A DNA stretch of 64,000 bases, taken from the NCBI GenBank assembly GCA_049578545.1, contig JBAUMF010000022.1, positions 4,086 to 68,085 on the forward strand, written 5' to 3'. Both the position numbers and the translations under genes were made by a program. The stretch comes from DASQBT01 sp049578545 (GTDB lineage Bacteria; Pseudomonadota; Gammaproteobacteria; Burkholderiales; Thiobacillaceae). The notes under the pieces were generated by a model. It was not told where the DNA came from. It saw only the letters and a list, made by a program, of their open reading frames with translations, and searched no databases. Shown in pieces: positions 51,860 through 62,291 of the stretch (the stretch's first letter is position 1; every line of letters starts with the position of its first letter).

Positions 51860-52444
51860 ATGCCGCACATTACCCTTGAGTCACTCATGACCCTCGAAGC
51901 CTATGCCAAGGCACGCAATGAATTCCGTGCCAGGGTGATGGCCCACAAGAAGAACCGCATTGTTTCGCTGGGCGAGAACATCACCCTGATTTTTGAGGAT
52001 GAACTGACAGTTCGCTACCAGATCCAGGAAATGCTGCGCGTGGAAAAAACCTTTGAGGAAGCGGGCATCAACGACGAGCTGGAGGCTTACAATCCAATGG
52101 TTCCGGATGGTAGCAACTGGAAGGCCACCATGATGATCGAGTATCCGGTCCCCGTGGTCCGCGCTGAAAAGCTTAAGCAGCTGAAAGGCGTTGAGCGGAA
52201 GGTGTACGTGCAGGTTCAGGGCTGCGACAAGGTATATGCCATTGCCGACGAGGACCTCGATCGCGAAAACGAGGAAAAGACATCCTCCGTTCATTTCCTG
52301 CGCTTCGAACTGACTCCGGAAATGGTGCAGACTGCGAAGCATGGCGCGACCATTTCAGTAGGGATTGAGCATCCGGCCTACACAGCGCAGACTGGAAACT
52401 TGCCAGGCCCGATAAGGGATTCCCTTACGGCTGATTTGGCTTGA
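51860..52444 (+). CDS. DUF3501 family protein
   Basis: A 194-residue soluble protein (MPHITLESLMTLEAYAKAR ...) with the family core RIVSLGENITLIFEDELTVRYQIQEML, WKATMMIEYP and FLRFELTPEM. The function is unknown, but it is nearly always next to a rubrerythrin and an Fe-S protein like this one, so a shared role in peroxide defence is inferred. ATG 51860 has AGGAA about 9 bases upstream. Confidence 0.88.
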   Translation: MPHITLESLMTLEAYAKARNEFRARVMAHKKNRIVSLGENITLIFEDELTVRYQIQEMLRVEKTFEEAGINDELEAYNPMVPDGSNWKATMMIEYPVPVVRAEKLKQLKGVERKVYVQVQGCDKVYAIADEDLDRENEEKTSSVHFLRFELTPEMVQTAKHGATISVGIEHPAYTAQTGNLPGPIRDSLTADLA

Positions 52445-52593
52445 TGGCTTGCCCTGAGCGGTGCAGGGTTTAGAATAGCGAGCACTGTCTTTCCCAACCC
52501 GCAGTGGGTTTGCCCGGTATAGCACAACATTTGTAAAGGGTTGGCTTGAGCCTTGGGCTTGGGACAATACATTGGTCTTTGTGGGTGTACAGA

Positions 52594-53802
52594 ATGCTGG
52601 ATCGTGTGCTTATCAAACTGGTCCGGGACAGGCTGGATGCCTCCGGCTTGCCTCTGGCACTGAGACTATGGAACGGCGAAGAGTTTGTTTCTGCTTCGCC
52701 AGCCAAGGTTCAACTTGCCCTCCATTCCCTCCGTGCTCTGAAAGTACTGGCGCATCCCAGCCTGGGTGGGCTGGCGCGGGCCTATGTGGAAGGTGAACTG
52801 GACATCGAAGGAGACGCTCGCGATATCCTCAAAGTGGGTGAAAACCTCTGCATGGACGGCAGTGGTGCTTCCGACAAGGGGACGGACGCCTGGAAGTGGT
52901 GGCGCCATACTCGAACGCGCGATCGCAAGAACATCCAGTATCACTATGATGTGTCCAACGACTTCTACCGCTTGTGGCTCGACAGAAATCGGGTGTATTC
53001 CTGCGCCTATTTCAAAAATCGTGACATGACACTGGATGATGCGCAGGAAGCCAAGCTCGATCTGATCTGCAAGAAGCTCGCACTCAAACCCGGCGAACAT
53101 TTACTTGATCTTGGTTGCGGCTGGGGCGGGCTGATCCTCTGGGCTGCAGAGCATTATGGGGTCAGGGTGCACGGCATCACCCTTTCGGATAATCAGCGCG
53201 ATTACGTCAACCAGCAGATTGCCGAACGTGGCCTGGCGGACAGAGCCGAAGTGCGGCTGATGGACTACCGTGACGTGCTGGAGGAAACCCAGTACGACAA
53301 GATTGCCAGCGTGGGCATGTTCGAACATGTGGGGCGTCGCAACCTGACCGAATACTTCGCCAAAATCAACCGCCTGCTAAAACCCGGCGGGTTGGTATTG
53401 AATCACGGCATTACCGCGCAGTTACCCTATACCAAAGGCCTGTCCAGCGGTATCTCGGATTTTGTTGAGGACTACGTGTTCCCTGGTGGTGAACTGGTAC
53501 ACATTTCGGAAGTGATGAGCGCCGCAGCAACCTCCGGGCTGGAGTGTCTTGACGGCGAAAACCTCCGGCCGCACTACGGTCGAACACTGTGGCACTGGGT
53601 CAACCGGCTGCAGGATCATGCCGCAGAGGCCCGGCGCATGATTGGTGAGCGCAAGTACCGCATCTGGCGCATCTACATGGCGGGCTCAGCCCATGCTTTT
53701 GACCAGGGCTGGCTGGAGTTGTGGCAAGTGCTTGCGGGCAAGCCGGCAGCTTCTGGAATCCAGCCGAATTATCCGTTTAATCGGGAATACGTCTACCGAT
53801 AG
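52594..53802 (+). CDS. cfa: Cyclopropane-fatty-acyl-phospholipid synthase
   Basis: A 402-residue SAM-dependent methyltransferase. SAM motif I is LDLGCGWGG (about 170-178), NIQYHYDVSNDFY and GITLSDNQRDYV follow the family, and a bicarbonate/catalytic loop is in FEHVGRRNL with the Glu and His. It adds a methylene to unsaturated phospholipid acyl chains in membranes. ATG 52594 starts MLDRVLIKLVRDRL. A TTG at 52546 is a less likely longer start. Confidence 0.93.
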   Translation: MLDRVLIKLVRDRLDASGLPLALRLWNGEEFVSASPAKVQLALHSLRALKVLAHPSLGGLARAYVEGELDIEGDARDILKVGENLCMDGSGASDKGTDAWKWWRHTRTRDRKNIQYHYDVSNDFYRLWLDRNRVYSCAYFKNRDMTLDDAQEAKLDLICKKLALKPGEHLLDLGCGWGGLILWAAEHYGVRVHGITLSDNQRDYVNQQIAERGLADRAEVRLMDYRDVLEETQYDKIASVGMFEHVGRRNLTEYFAKINRLLKPGGLVLNHGITAQLPYTKGLSSGISDFVEDYVFPGGELVHISEVMSAAATSGLECLDGENLRPHYGRTLWHWVNRLQDHAAEARRMIGERKYRIWRIYMAGSAHAFDQGWLELWQVLAGKPAASGIQPNYPFNREYVYR

Positions 53803-53815
53803 CATCAGCTCCCTC

Positions 53816-55129
53816 TTGAACCCGGAACCGGCGGTTGACCCCATCTTTTCTGTAGTTCTCGTCAGTGAGGGCCGCAGGGCTATCCTGTCGGCCTGGGTGT
53901 TTGCCCTGTTGGCGGCATTGCTGCTGATTGTGGTATATGTGCCGGGGGCGTGGCCTCCATCACAGGCAGCAGCAATGCGACAGCTCTTGTGGCCCATGCT
54001 GCTTCTGTTCGGTGGAATGGTGCTGTACGAATTGCGGCTGAGATTCCGCATCCGGCACCTGCTGGGAATCAGGCGACTGCCAGGCTGGGTGTTTCGCTAT
54101 GCCAATGCCCTGGTAGAAATCAGCGTGCCGAGCGTGATCATCATCATGCTGGCAGAAGTAATCACCCCTTTGCAGGCTCTGGCCTCGCCCGCTCCGTTCC
54201 TTTATCCGCTCATGATTTCCATGACGGTGCTCTATCTGGACAAATGGGTTTGCGTGTTTGGCGGCGCCGTTGCAGCGTTGCAATTCGGTGCCCTGGTCAT
54301 GTTCTATTTGTCTGCCCAAAGGGATTACAGTGGCATCGATCTCCTTTCCGATCCGCGTGCCTATTTTGTCAAGGGTGCGCTGCTGTTCACCTTGGGTCTG
54401 GTAGCCGGATATCTCACCCAGGAGCTCAAACGCCAGATGCGCGTCGCGGTACACAATGCAGAGCAGCGCGACCATGCCATCAGCGTGTTTGGCCAGCATG
54501 TATCGCCGGTAATTGCGGAAAAGCTGCTCAAGCAGCATGTTGAAATCACTGCCGAAGAGCGGGATGCGTGCGTCATGTTTCTGGACATTCGCGATTTCAG
54601 CCGGATTGCCGCCGACAAGGTGCCTGCGGAAGTCATGGACTATCTGAACAGGATATTCGGAGTCTTCATTGATGTAGTGAATGTCCACCGGGGCATCGTC
54701 AACAAGTTTCTTGGCGACGGCTTCATGGCGGTATTCGGCGCGCCGATTGATGATGATGAAAAATGTCAGCATGCAGTCGATGCAGCCATGGAAATTCATC
54801 AGCGGCTGGAGGAACTCAACCGCAGCGGATTGATCCCGCCCACCCGCATCGGCATTGGCCTGCATGCTGGCCGGCTGATGACCGGCAATGTCGGCACCAG
54901 CCGACGCAAGGAATACACCCTGATTGGCGAGACCGTAAATCTGGCTTCCCGCATTGAAATGGTAACCAAGGATTACAACGCCCCGGTGCTTGTGTCCCGG
55001 GAGGTATGGGATTGTCTGAAGCAAAAGCCGGCGGGTGCGGAAAACCTTGGAATGGTTGAACTGCGCGGACAATCGCGTCCGATCCACCTTTATAAACTGA
55101 CTCCGGCTGCCCAGGTATCAGGCGGGTAG
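53816..55129 (+). CDS. Class III adenylate/guanylate cyclase with six-helix membrane domain
   Basis: The start is uncertain: TTG 53816 (437 residues) follows the cfa stop by 13 bases; the longer ATG 53642 would lie within cfa. The protein has about six N-terminal membrane helices (residues 30-220), a short linker, and a class III cyclase domain (about 240-425). Metal and catalytic sites read VMFLDIRDFSRIAADKV with two Asp (FLDIRDF and FLGDGFMAVFG), TRIGIGLHAGRL and YTLIGETVNLASRIE. It should make cAMP (or cGMP) at the membrane. The regulator or sensor input is not obvious. Confidence 0.85.
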   Translation: MNPEPAVDPIFSVVLVSEGRRAILSAWVFALLAALLLIVVYVPGAWPPSQAAAMRQLLWPMLLLFGGMVLYELRLRFRIRHLLGIRRLPGWVFRYANALVEISVPSVIIIMLAEVITPLQALASPAPFLYPLMISMTVLYLDKWVCVFGGAVAALQFGALVMFYLSAQRDYSGIDLLSDPRAYFVKGALLFTLGLVAGYLTQELKRQMRVAVHNAEQRDHAISVFGQHVSPVIAEKLLKQHVEITAEERDACVMFLDIRDFSRIAADKVPAEVMDYLNRIFGVFIDVVNVHRGIVNKFLGDGFMAVFGAPIDDDEKCQHAVDAAMEIHQRLEELNRSGLIPPTRIGIGLHAGRLMTGNVGTSRRKEYTLIGETVNLASRIEMVTKDYNAPVLVSREVWDCLKQKPAGAENLGMVELRGQSRPIHLYKLTPAAQVSGG

Positions 55130-55220
55130 GGCCGGTGCCGGCTGCAGCAGCGGCCAGGAATGAAAGGCGGCAGATTTCGCCGCAGCTGCGCACAATCGGC
55201 CATGCCAGAATAGCCAAGAG

Positions 55221-56156
55221 CTATTTGCGTCCTGGCCGGATTTTCTCGATGCAGGTCAGCTTGGCAGCGAGCACGGCCTGCCTCACCGCCTCGATTGCCC
55301 GCGGCCGGGGAAAACTCCTGCGCCAGACCAGACTGACGGTTCGGCTCGGAGCGGGCCTGGTAAAGGGACGATAGGCCAGCAAACTGTCCGTGGACGAGTG
55401 CAGCCGTGTGGCAGTGCAGGGCAGCACGGTGATCCCAACGCCGGAAGCCACCATGTGGCGGATCGTTTCGAGCGATGAGCTTTCCAGGGTTTTTTGCAGG
55501 CCGCCCTGGGCCGAGCGGTTGAGCGCCGGGCAGGCTTGAAGCACCTGATCGCGAAAGCAATGCCCGCTGCCGAGCAGCAGCATGCTCTCTTTTTCCAGGT
55601 CGGCGCCGGAGATGGATTTTCTTTTCTTCCATTCATGGTCAGCAGGCACGGCGACCAGAAAAGGCTCTTCGTAGAGCGGCAGTGCAAGCAATGCAGGATC
55701 GTCCACCGGAGTGGCAATAATCATCGCGTCCAGCTCGCCCTTCTTGAGTCGTTCCGTCAGCACACGGGTGTAGTTGTCTTCCAGCAAGAGCGGCATGTGC
55801 GGCGCCTGCTTGTGCAGCTCGGGGATCAGCTCGGGCAGCAGGTAGGGCGCAATGGTGAAGATGGCACCCAGCCTGAGCGCGCCCTGTAGATCATCCTTGG
55901 CTTCCGCCACCAGACTCTTTATTTCATCCACCAGTTCAAAAATATGTGCGGCCTGCTCCACAACACGCTCGCCTGCGGGGGTGATGCCGAGCTCGCCACC
56001 TCCGCCGCGCTCGAACAGGATCACCCCCAATTCGTCTTCCAGCTTCTTGATCGCGACCGACAGGGTCGGTTGCGATACATAACAGGCTTCCGCCGCATGA
56101 CCAAAATGTCTTTCACGTGCGACCGCAATCACATATTTCAATTCAGTAAGCGTCAT
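55221..56156 (-). CDS. oxyR: Hydrogen-peroxide-sensing LysR regulator OxyR
   Basis: A 311-residue LysR-type regulator. The N-terminal winged helix-turn-helix reads HFGHAAEACYVSQPTLSVAIKKLEDELG. The redox cysteines align with E. coli C199 and C208: Cys200 in GSGHCFRDQ and Cys209 in LQACPALN. It should be oxidised by H2O2 to activate katG, its divergent neighbour. ATG 56156 begins MTLTELKYV. A four-part OxyR-type site lies in the 117-base spacer. Confidence 0.94.
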   Translation of the reverse strand: MTLTELKYVIAVARERHFGHAAEACYVSQPTLSVAIKKLEDELGVILFERGGGGELGITPAGERVVEQAAHIFELVDEIKSLVAEAKDDLQGALRLGAIFTIAPYLLPELIPELHKQAPHMPLLLEDNYTRVLTERLKKGELDAMIIATPVDDPALLALPLYEEPFLVAVPADHEWKKRKSISGADLEKESMLLLGSGHCFRDQVLQACPALNRSAQGGLQKTLESSSLETIRHMVASGVGITVLPCTATRLHSSTDSLLAYRPFTRPAPSRTVSLVWRRSFPRPRAIEAVRQAVLAAKLTCIEKIRPGRK

Positions 56157-56158
56157 TG

Positions 56159-56195
56159 ATAGTAATAACCTATCGAATAAATAGGAAATGAATAT
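56159..56195 (+). promoter_or_regulatory. OxyR-type binding site in the oxyR-katG spacer
   Basis: Four half-sites spaced exactly as in the OxyR motif: ATAG (56159-56162), 7 bases, CTAT (56170-56173), 7 bases, ATAG (56181-56184), 7 bases, ATAT (56192-56195; consensus CTAT). The first overlaps the oxyR start region, so binding would repress oxyR and activate katG. The spacer is AT-rich, unlike both genes. Confidence 0.8.
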
Positions 56196-56272
56196 TAGAA
56201 ACAAATCAAATTGTGCGCTTAAATCAAGACATCCCAAAAGGGAATGGCAATCAAACTGATGAGGAGTAAACC

Positions 56273-58444
<2,172 letters not shown>

Positions 58445-58946
58445 TCGCGAGCTTGACCCGGAGGGCTTTCGCAGGACTATTCAGCTGTCTGTAGAAGCTG
58501 CGCCAGATCGGCCACTTCTGCAAGGCAGCATAGGCAACGGTCCATTCCCTCTTCAAGAGGGGATGGGCTACAAAGGAGAAGATCATGTCACTGAATCTTT
58601 ACAGCAACTGCAAGCGGCGGACGCGAGAACAAAGCCTTCAGTCAGCGCTGGCTTGTCCGGTCAGTTTTCCGCGCCCGCGAAAATCCTCATCCATCATGCG
58701 TGCGTTAGCCATGCTTGGTCTGGGAATTGAGGGCGTGGCAGCCGGGGAGGATGAGCACATCCACGGAACTGGATAGCCCTGCGCTGGATATTGCCCGTCA
58801 ATGACCCGGAACTACCGCAGGCATTTACGCCATCGGTTACGCTGGTGCCCTTATGCGTGATTTGTTTTTCTCGTGTTAATGGACCCGGGTTTGGACTGGC
58901 TCGCAGTAAAATAGATCAATGTCACTTTTCTTAAGGATGAAGACAC
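58445..58946. other. Stretch of about 500 bases after katG with one possible tiny gene
   Basis: No terminator with T-run is seen behind katG. The only candidate gene is a 63-codon frame (58585-58776), which has a clear AAGGAG 7 bases before ATG, but its product (MSLNLYSNCKRRTREQ ... DEHIHGTG) is unlike any family I know. The rest is featureless. Confidence 0.4.
58585..58776 (+). CDS. Possible small protein of unknown function
   Basis: A 63-residue frame with a strong Shine-Dalgarno (AAGGAG, 7 bases before ATG). The N-half is basic (KRRTREQ), followed by a short hydrophobic patch and an acidic end. No domain or likely function is known. The ribosome site is the only support; it may be a remnant. 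Confidence 0.3.
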   Translation: MSLNLYSNCKRRTREQSLQSALACPVSFPRPRKSSSIMRALAMLGLGIEGVAAGEDEHIHGTG

Positions 58947-59504
58947 ATGGCCAAGACCACCAAAAAAGAGACGCACACATTTCTCACCGATATCAAGACG
59001 CTTCGCGCCCGCGCCCGCAAGCACATCGAGCAGGGGGCGGTCACAGCCGGCTACCAGGCTGACCGGGGAACGGTCATCAAGCTGTTGAATGAAGCGTTGG
59101 CCACCGAACTGATCTGCATTCTGCGCTACAAGCGTCACTATTTCATGGCCGGCGGCATCAACGCGGATGCGGTGGCGCAGGAGTTTCTGCAGCACGCCAA
59201 CGAGGAACAGATGCATGCGGACCAGATTGCGACCCGCATCGTTCAGCTCAAGGGCGAACCCAACTTCAGTCCGGAGGGACTCGCCACGCGGTCTCATGCG
59301 GAATATGTCGAAGGCGAGAATCTGGTCGACATGATCAGGGAAGACCTCATCGCCGAACGCATCGCGATCGACAGTTATGGCGACATGATCCGTTACATCG
59401 GCGACAAGGACGTCACCACGCGGCGCATGCTTGAAGGCATCCTGGCCATGGAAGAAGAGCACGCCGATGATCTGTCCAGCCTGCTGGAGGATTTGAAGGC
59501 GTAG
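58947..59504 (+). CDS. Ferritin-like (bacterioferritin/Dps-type) protein
   Basis: A 185-residue helical protein of the ferritin-like superfamily. Metal-ligand helices read LNEALATELICILRYKRHYF, EEQMHADQIATRIVQ and ERIAIDSYGDMIRYIGD, ending LAMEEEHADDL; these give the expected Glu/His pattern for a diiron or ferroxidase site. It looks like the bacterioferritin-related ferritin-like family often found near katG. Its role is iron storage or protection from peroxide by inference. A minus-strand gene follows. Confidence 0.82.
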   Translation: MAKTTKKETHTFLTDIKTLRARARKHIEQGAVTAGYQADRGTVIKLLNEALATELICILRYKRHYFMAGGINADAVAQEFLQHANEEQMHADQIATRIVQLKGEPNFSPEGLATRSHAEYVEGENLVDMIREDLIAERIAIDSYGDMIRYIGDKDVTTRRMLEGILAMEEEHADDLSSLLEDLKA

Positions 59505-59557
59505 CTCTTATTATGGCGGCGTGAAAACAGCCACCAAAATTTGCGCGCTCTTCCCTT

Positions 59558-59866
59558 TCAGCCCTCGTCGTAGCCCTCATCCGTCGAGTTGTCGACCAGA
59601 TGGAAGGGATGGTCTATCGGTGTATCCAGGTATTCCTGGCGAGTCCTCTCGGATTCGAAATACATCGTGACATTGCCGTCGACGATATAGGGGTGTCCAC
59701 TCAGGTCGTCAATCCCACGACCGGTGATCGGGTCGATGTAGGTCAGCATCTGTGTTGGTTCGTGCAGGCGCAGACTTTGCGTCTGGTCGCGCGGCAACGG
59801 GTCTGTGCCAACGTAGTTGGTGAAATTGAAATCGTGGACGGTACGTCCGTTCTTCGTGGCTTCCAT
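59558..59866 (-). CDS. Small hypothetical protein, unknown family
   Basis: A 102-residue soluble, acidic protein (MEATKNGRTVHDFNFTNYVG ...) rich in Asp, Thr and Tyr. The start has AGGAG-like sequence (AAGGAGTCAGCAATG read on the minus strand), giving good support. I do not recognise the family. It converges on the ferritin-like gene and lies upstream of the mtnA region. Confidence 0.55.
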   Translation of the reverse strand: MEATKNGRTVHDFNFTNYVGTDPLPRDQTQSLRLHEPTQMLTYIDPITGRGIDDLSGHPYIVDGNVTMYFESERTRQEYLDTPIDHPFHLVDNSTDEGYDEG

Positions 59867-59983
59867 TGCTGACTCCTTCTGGTTGCAAGACCGAAGTGAT
59901 TGGAATGCTTATTTATAGATCACGATGTTCCATTCATACATATTTCCGGATCATGGGATTAGGTAGACTTTGAAGCGTTTTCC

Positions 59984-60035
59984 TGCCATTGCGAGGGGTT
60001 ACGAGGGAAGCGCGGCTACGCCGTGGCAAATTGGC
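59984..60035. repeat. Degenerate copy of the dispersed repeat
   Basis: CCATTGCGAGG and, after an altered centre, CGCGGCTACGCCGTGGCAA form a variant of the repeat family seen at 40.7, 41.6-41.7 and 50.4 kb. It lies in the spacer between the hypothetical gene and mtnA, which contains no other support beyond the presumed mtnA promoter. Confidence 0.5.
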
Positions 60036-60151
60036 TGAAGTTCAAGTACATTCCTTTCTGATCATCAATTCTGTTTAGACATGCACAGATTCATGCCGGG
60101 CAACACCGAGAGAAACGAAACTTAACCGCAATTCGCATCACCGGATCTCGC

Positions 60152-61258
60152 ATGAACATCAACGGTACGCCCACCCGCACCATCCGCCCGCTACCCGGGT
60201 ACAACAGCGTCGAGATCATCGATCAGACCGTGCTGCCGCATCGACTGGAATTCCGCACGCTGCACAATCTGGAAGACGTGGCGGAAGCGATCTCCGTCAT
60301 GCGGGTGCGGGGCGCGCCCCTGATAGGCGCGACCGCGGCTTATGGCGTTGCCCTGGCTTTACTTGATGACGCTTCCGAGAACCATCTGGCATTGGCCTGC
60401 GAGCGGCTCATGGCGACCCGGCCTACGGCGGTGAATTTGCGCTGGGCGCTGGAGCGCATGCAGAATTTCCTCGCACCACTTTCTGCATCGCAACGCCGGG
60501 ACGCAGCCTGGGCCGAGGCAGCCGCGCTGTGCGACGAGGACGTGATGCTCAACCAGTCCATCGGCCGCCATGGCCTGGAACACATCAGGTGGCGATACGA
60601 GCAACGTCCGGGCAGAGTAAACGTCATGACCCACTGCAATGCCGGGTGGCTGGCCACAGTGGACTGGGGCACCGCGCTGGCACCGGTCTATGCGGCCTTC
60701 GATGCCGGCATTCCGGTGCATGTGTGGGTCAGCGAGACCCGACCGCGCAACCAGGGGGCGGCGCTTACCGCCTGGGAACTGGCGCAGCACGGCGTGCCGC
60801 ACACGGTCGTTGCCGACAACGCGGCGGGCCACCTCATGCAGCACGGACAGGTGGACCTCGTCATTGTCGGCGCGGATCGCGTGGCGGCCAACGGGGACGT
60901 GGCCAACAAGATCGGCACCTATCTCAAGGCACTTGCCGCAAAAGACAACGGGGTGCCGTTCTACGTGGCGGTGCCTGGCCCGACCATCGACCGGCGGCTC
61001 GCGGACGGCTCCGGCATTCCCATCGAACAACGCGCTGCCTCCGAGGTCACACATATCCAGGGGCAGGCCGAAGATGACGGCGTGATCAGCGTGCGACTCA
61101 CTCCGGCTCACAGCGAAGCGGCCAACCCTGCCTTCGATGTCACGCCCACGCGGCTCATCACCGGGCTGATCACCGAGCGGGGTGTGTGCACGGCCACGCA
61201 CGCAGGTCTGTCGCAGTGCTATCCTGAAGCCGGGGCCAGCGCCCACCGGACCAAATGA
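60152..61258 (+). CDS. mtnA: S-methyl-5-thioribose-1-phosphate isomerase
   Basis: A 368-residue eIF2B-like isomerase converting methylthioribose 1-phosphate (or 5-deoxyribose 1-phosphate) to the ribulose form. RGAPLIGATAAYG, the catalytic Cys in VMTHCNAGWLAT and Asp in VGADRVAANGD are present. The next gene, 10 bases on, is a fuculose-phosphate-type aldolase, not a typical MtnB dehydratase. MtnC/MtnD-like genes are absent nearby, so the DHAP-shunt form of salvage is likely. Confidence 0.93.
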   Translation: MNINGTPTRTIRPLPGYNSVEIIDQTVLPHRLEFRTLHNLEDVAEAISVMRVRGAPLIGATAAYGVALALLDDASENHLALACERLMATRPTAVNLRWALERMQNFLAPLSASQRRDAAWAEAAALCDEDVMLNQSIGRHGLEHIRWRYEQRPGRVNVMTHCNAGWLATVDWGTALAPVYAAFDAGIPVHVWVSETRPRNQGAALTAWELAQHGVPHTVVADNAAGHLMQHGQVDLVIVGADRVAANGDVANKIGTYLKALAAKDNGVPFYVAVPGPTIDRRLADGSGIPIEQRAASEVTHIQGQAEDDGVISVRLTPAHSEAANPAFDVTPTRLITGLITERGVCTATHAGLSQCYPEAGASAHRTK

Positions 61259-61268
61259 GGCGAGCACC

Positions 61269-61928
61269 ATGAACAAGGCCAAACTGAAAGCAGCCTTGGC
61301 CGAGACAGCCCGGGAGACGGTCAGGCAGGGTCTCAACAAAGGTGCTTCCGGCAACGTCAGCGTCCGGTTGCCCGATGGCTTTCTAATTACCCCCAGCGGC
61401 CTGCCCAACGACACGCTGGCACCCGCTCAGATGGTAGCCGTGGACATCGAAGGGCAAGCCAGCGGCAAACTCAAGCCCTCCAGCGAGTGGCGCATCCACC
61501 GCGATATCTACCGCACGCGGCCCGAGACCAATGCAGTTGTGCACGCCCATTCGCCGCACGCGGTCAGCCTGTCGTGCCTGCGCCTCAGCATTCCGCCCTT
61601 CCACTACATGGTGGCCGCTGCCGGCGGCAGGGACATTCGCTGTGCGGACTATGCCACCTTCGGCACCCAAGCCTTGTCTGATTCGGTGTTGGCCGCGCTG
61701 CAACAGCGTCGCGCCTGCCTCATGGCCAACCACGGCCTGGTTGCGGTGGGTGCCAGCCTAGATGCCGCACTGGCACTGGCGGTGGAGGTGGAGGAACTGT
61801 GCGCGCAATACTGGCGGGCGAAGGTGATGGGCGAGCCGGTGCTGCTTGGCGATGCGGAAATGGACGAGGTCCTGCGGCGCTTCAGGCACTATGGCCAGGG
61901 CGGAACCGATCTGGCTGGCTCTTCGTAG
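61269..61928 (+). CDS. Class II aldolase, FucA/Ald2 type (probable 5-deoxyribulose or methylthioribulose 1-phosphate aldolase)
   Basis: A 219-residue zinc-dependent aldolase. It keeps the numbering of E. coli fuculose-1-phosphate aldolase: catalytic Glu73 in SSEWRIH, metal ligands His92 and His94 in VVHAHSPH, and His155 in MANHGLV, with GNVSVR near 29. FucA-like enzymes split a 1-phospho-ketose to DHAP and an aldehyde. Next to mtnA this makes the DHAP shunt (methylthio- or deoxyadenosine salvage) the best reading. A methylthioribulose-1-phosphate dehydratase (MtnB) is the alternative in the same superfamily. Confidence 0.87.
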   Translation: MNKAKLKAALAETARETVRQGLNKGASGNVSVRLPDGFLITPSGLPNDTLAPAQMVAVDIEGQASGKLKPSSEWRIHRDIYRTRPETNAVVHAHSPHAVSLSCLRLSIPPFHYMVAAAGGRDIRCADYATFGTQALSDSVLAALQQRRACLMANHGLVAVGASLDAALALAVEVEELCAQYWRAKVMGEPVLLGDAEMDEVLRRFRHYGQGGTDLAGSS

Positions 61929-62291
61929 CGAGGGCCGGGAGGGATGGATCTTTTCGAGTCGAAGCAGCCTGTCACGGTATGCGAATTGAGGGTCTGGTTG
62001 ACCGGCGCAGGAAACGGTTGAGCGATGACGGCTGAATTTGTGCGAACTTCGACCAGGTGTCGGCGCGTGCATCGCGCCAAATGCAGTCCCTGACGAGTCA
62101 ACAGAATCTCAGGCATGTGGGCCTGCTGCCCCGTGCGACGTAAGAGACATTCGCGAAAACTGGCCCGGGAAGCGGCAACTCAGCCTGAGTGGACAAAACC
62201 CTGGGCGCCCCTGACCATGCTCATCCGTCTGCCATAAGGCGAGTCCTGTGGCTGTTTTCAGGCTAGCCGACCATCCGCTTCAATCAGAGTG
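61929..62291. other. Non-coding stretch of about 360 bases
   Basis: It lies after the aldolase gene and before the convergent DsrE-like gene. Only short frames are present, without ribosome sites. No terminator with a T-run, repeat or small RNA consensus was found. Confidence 0.35.
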
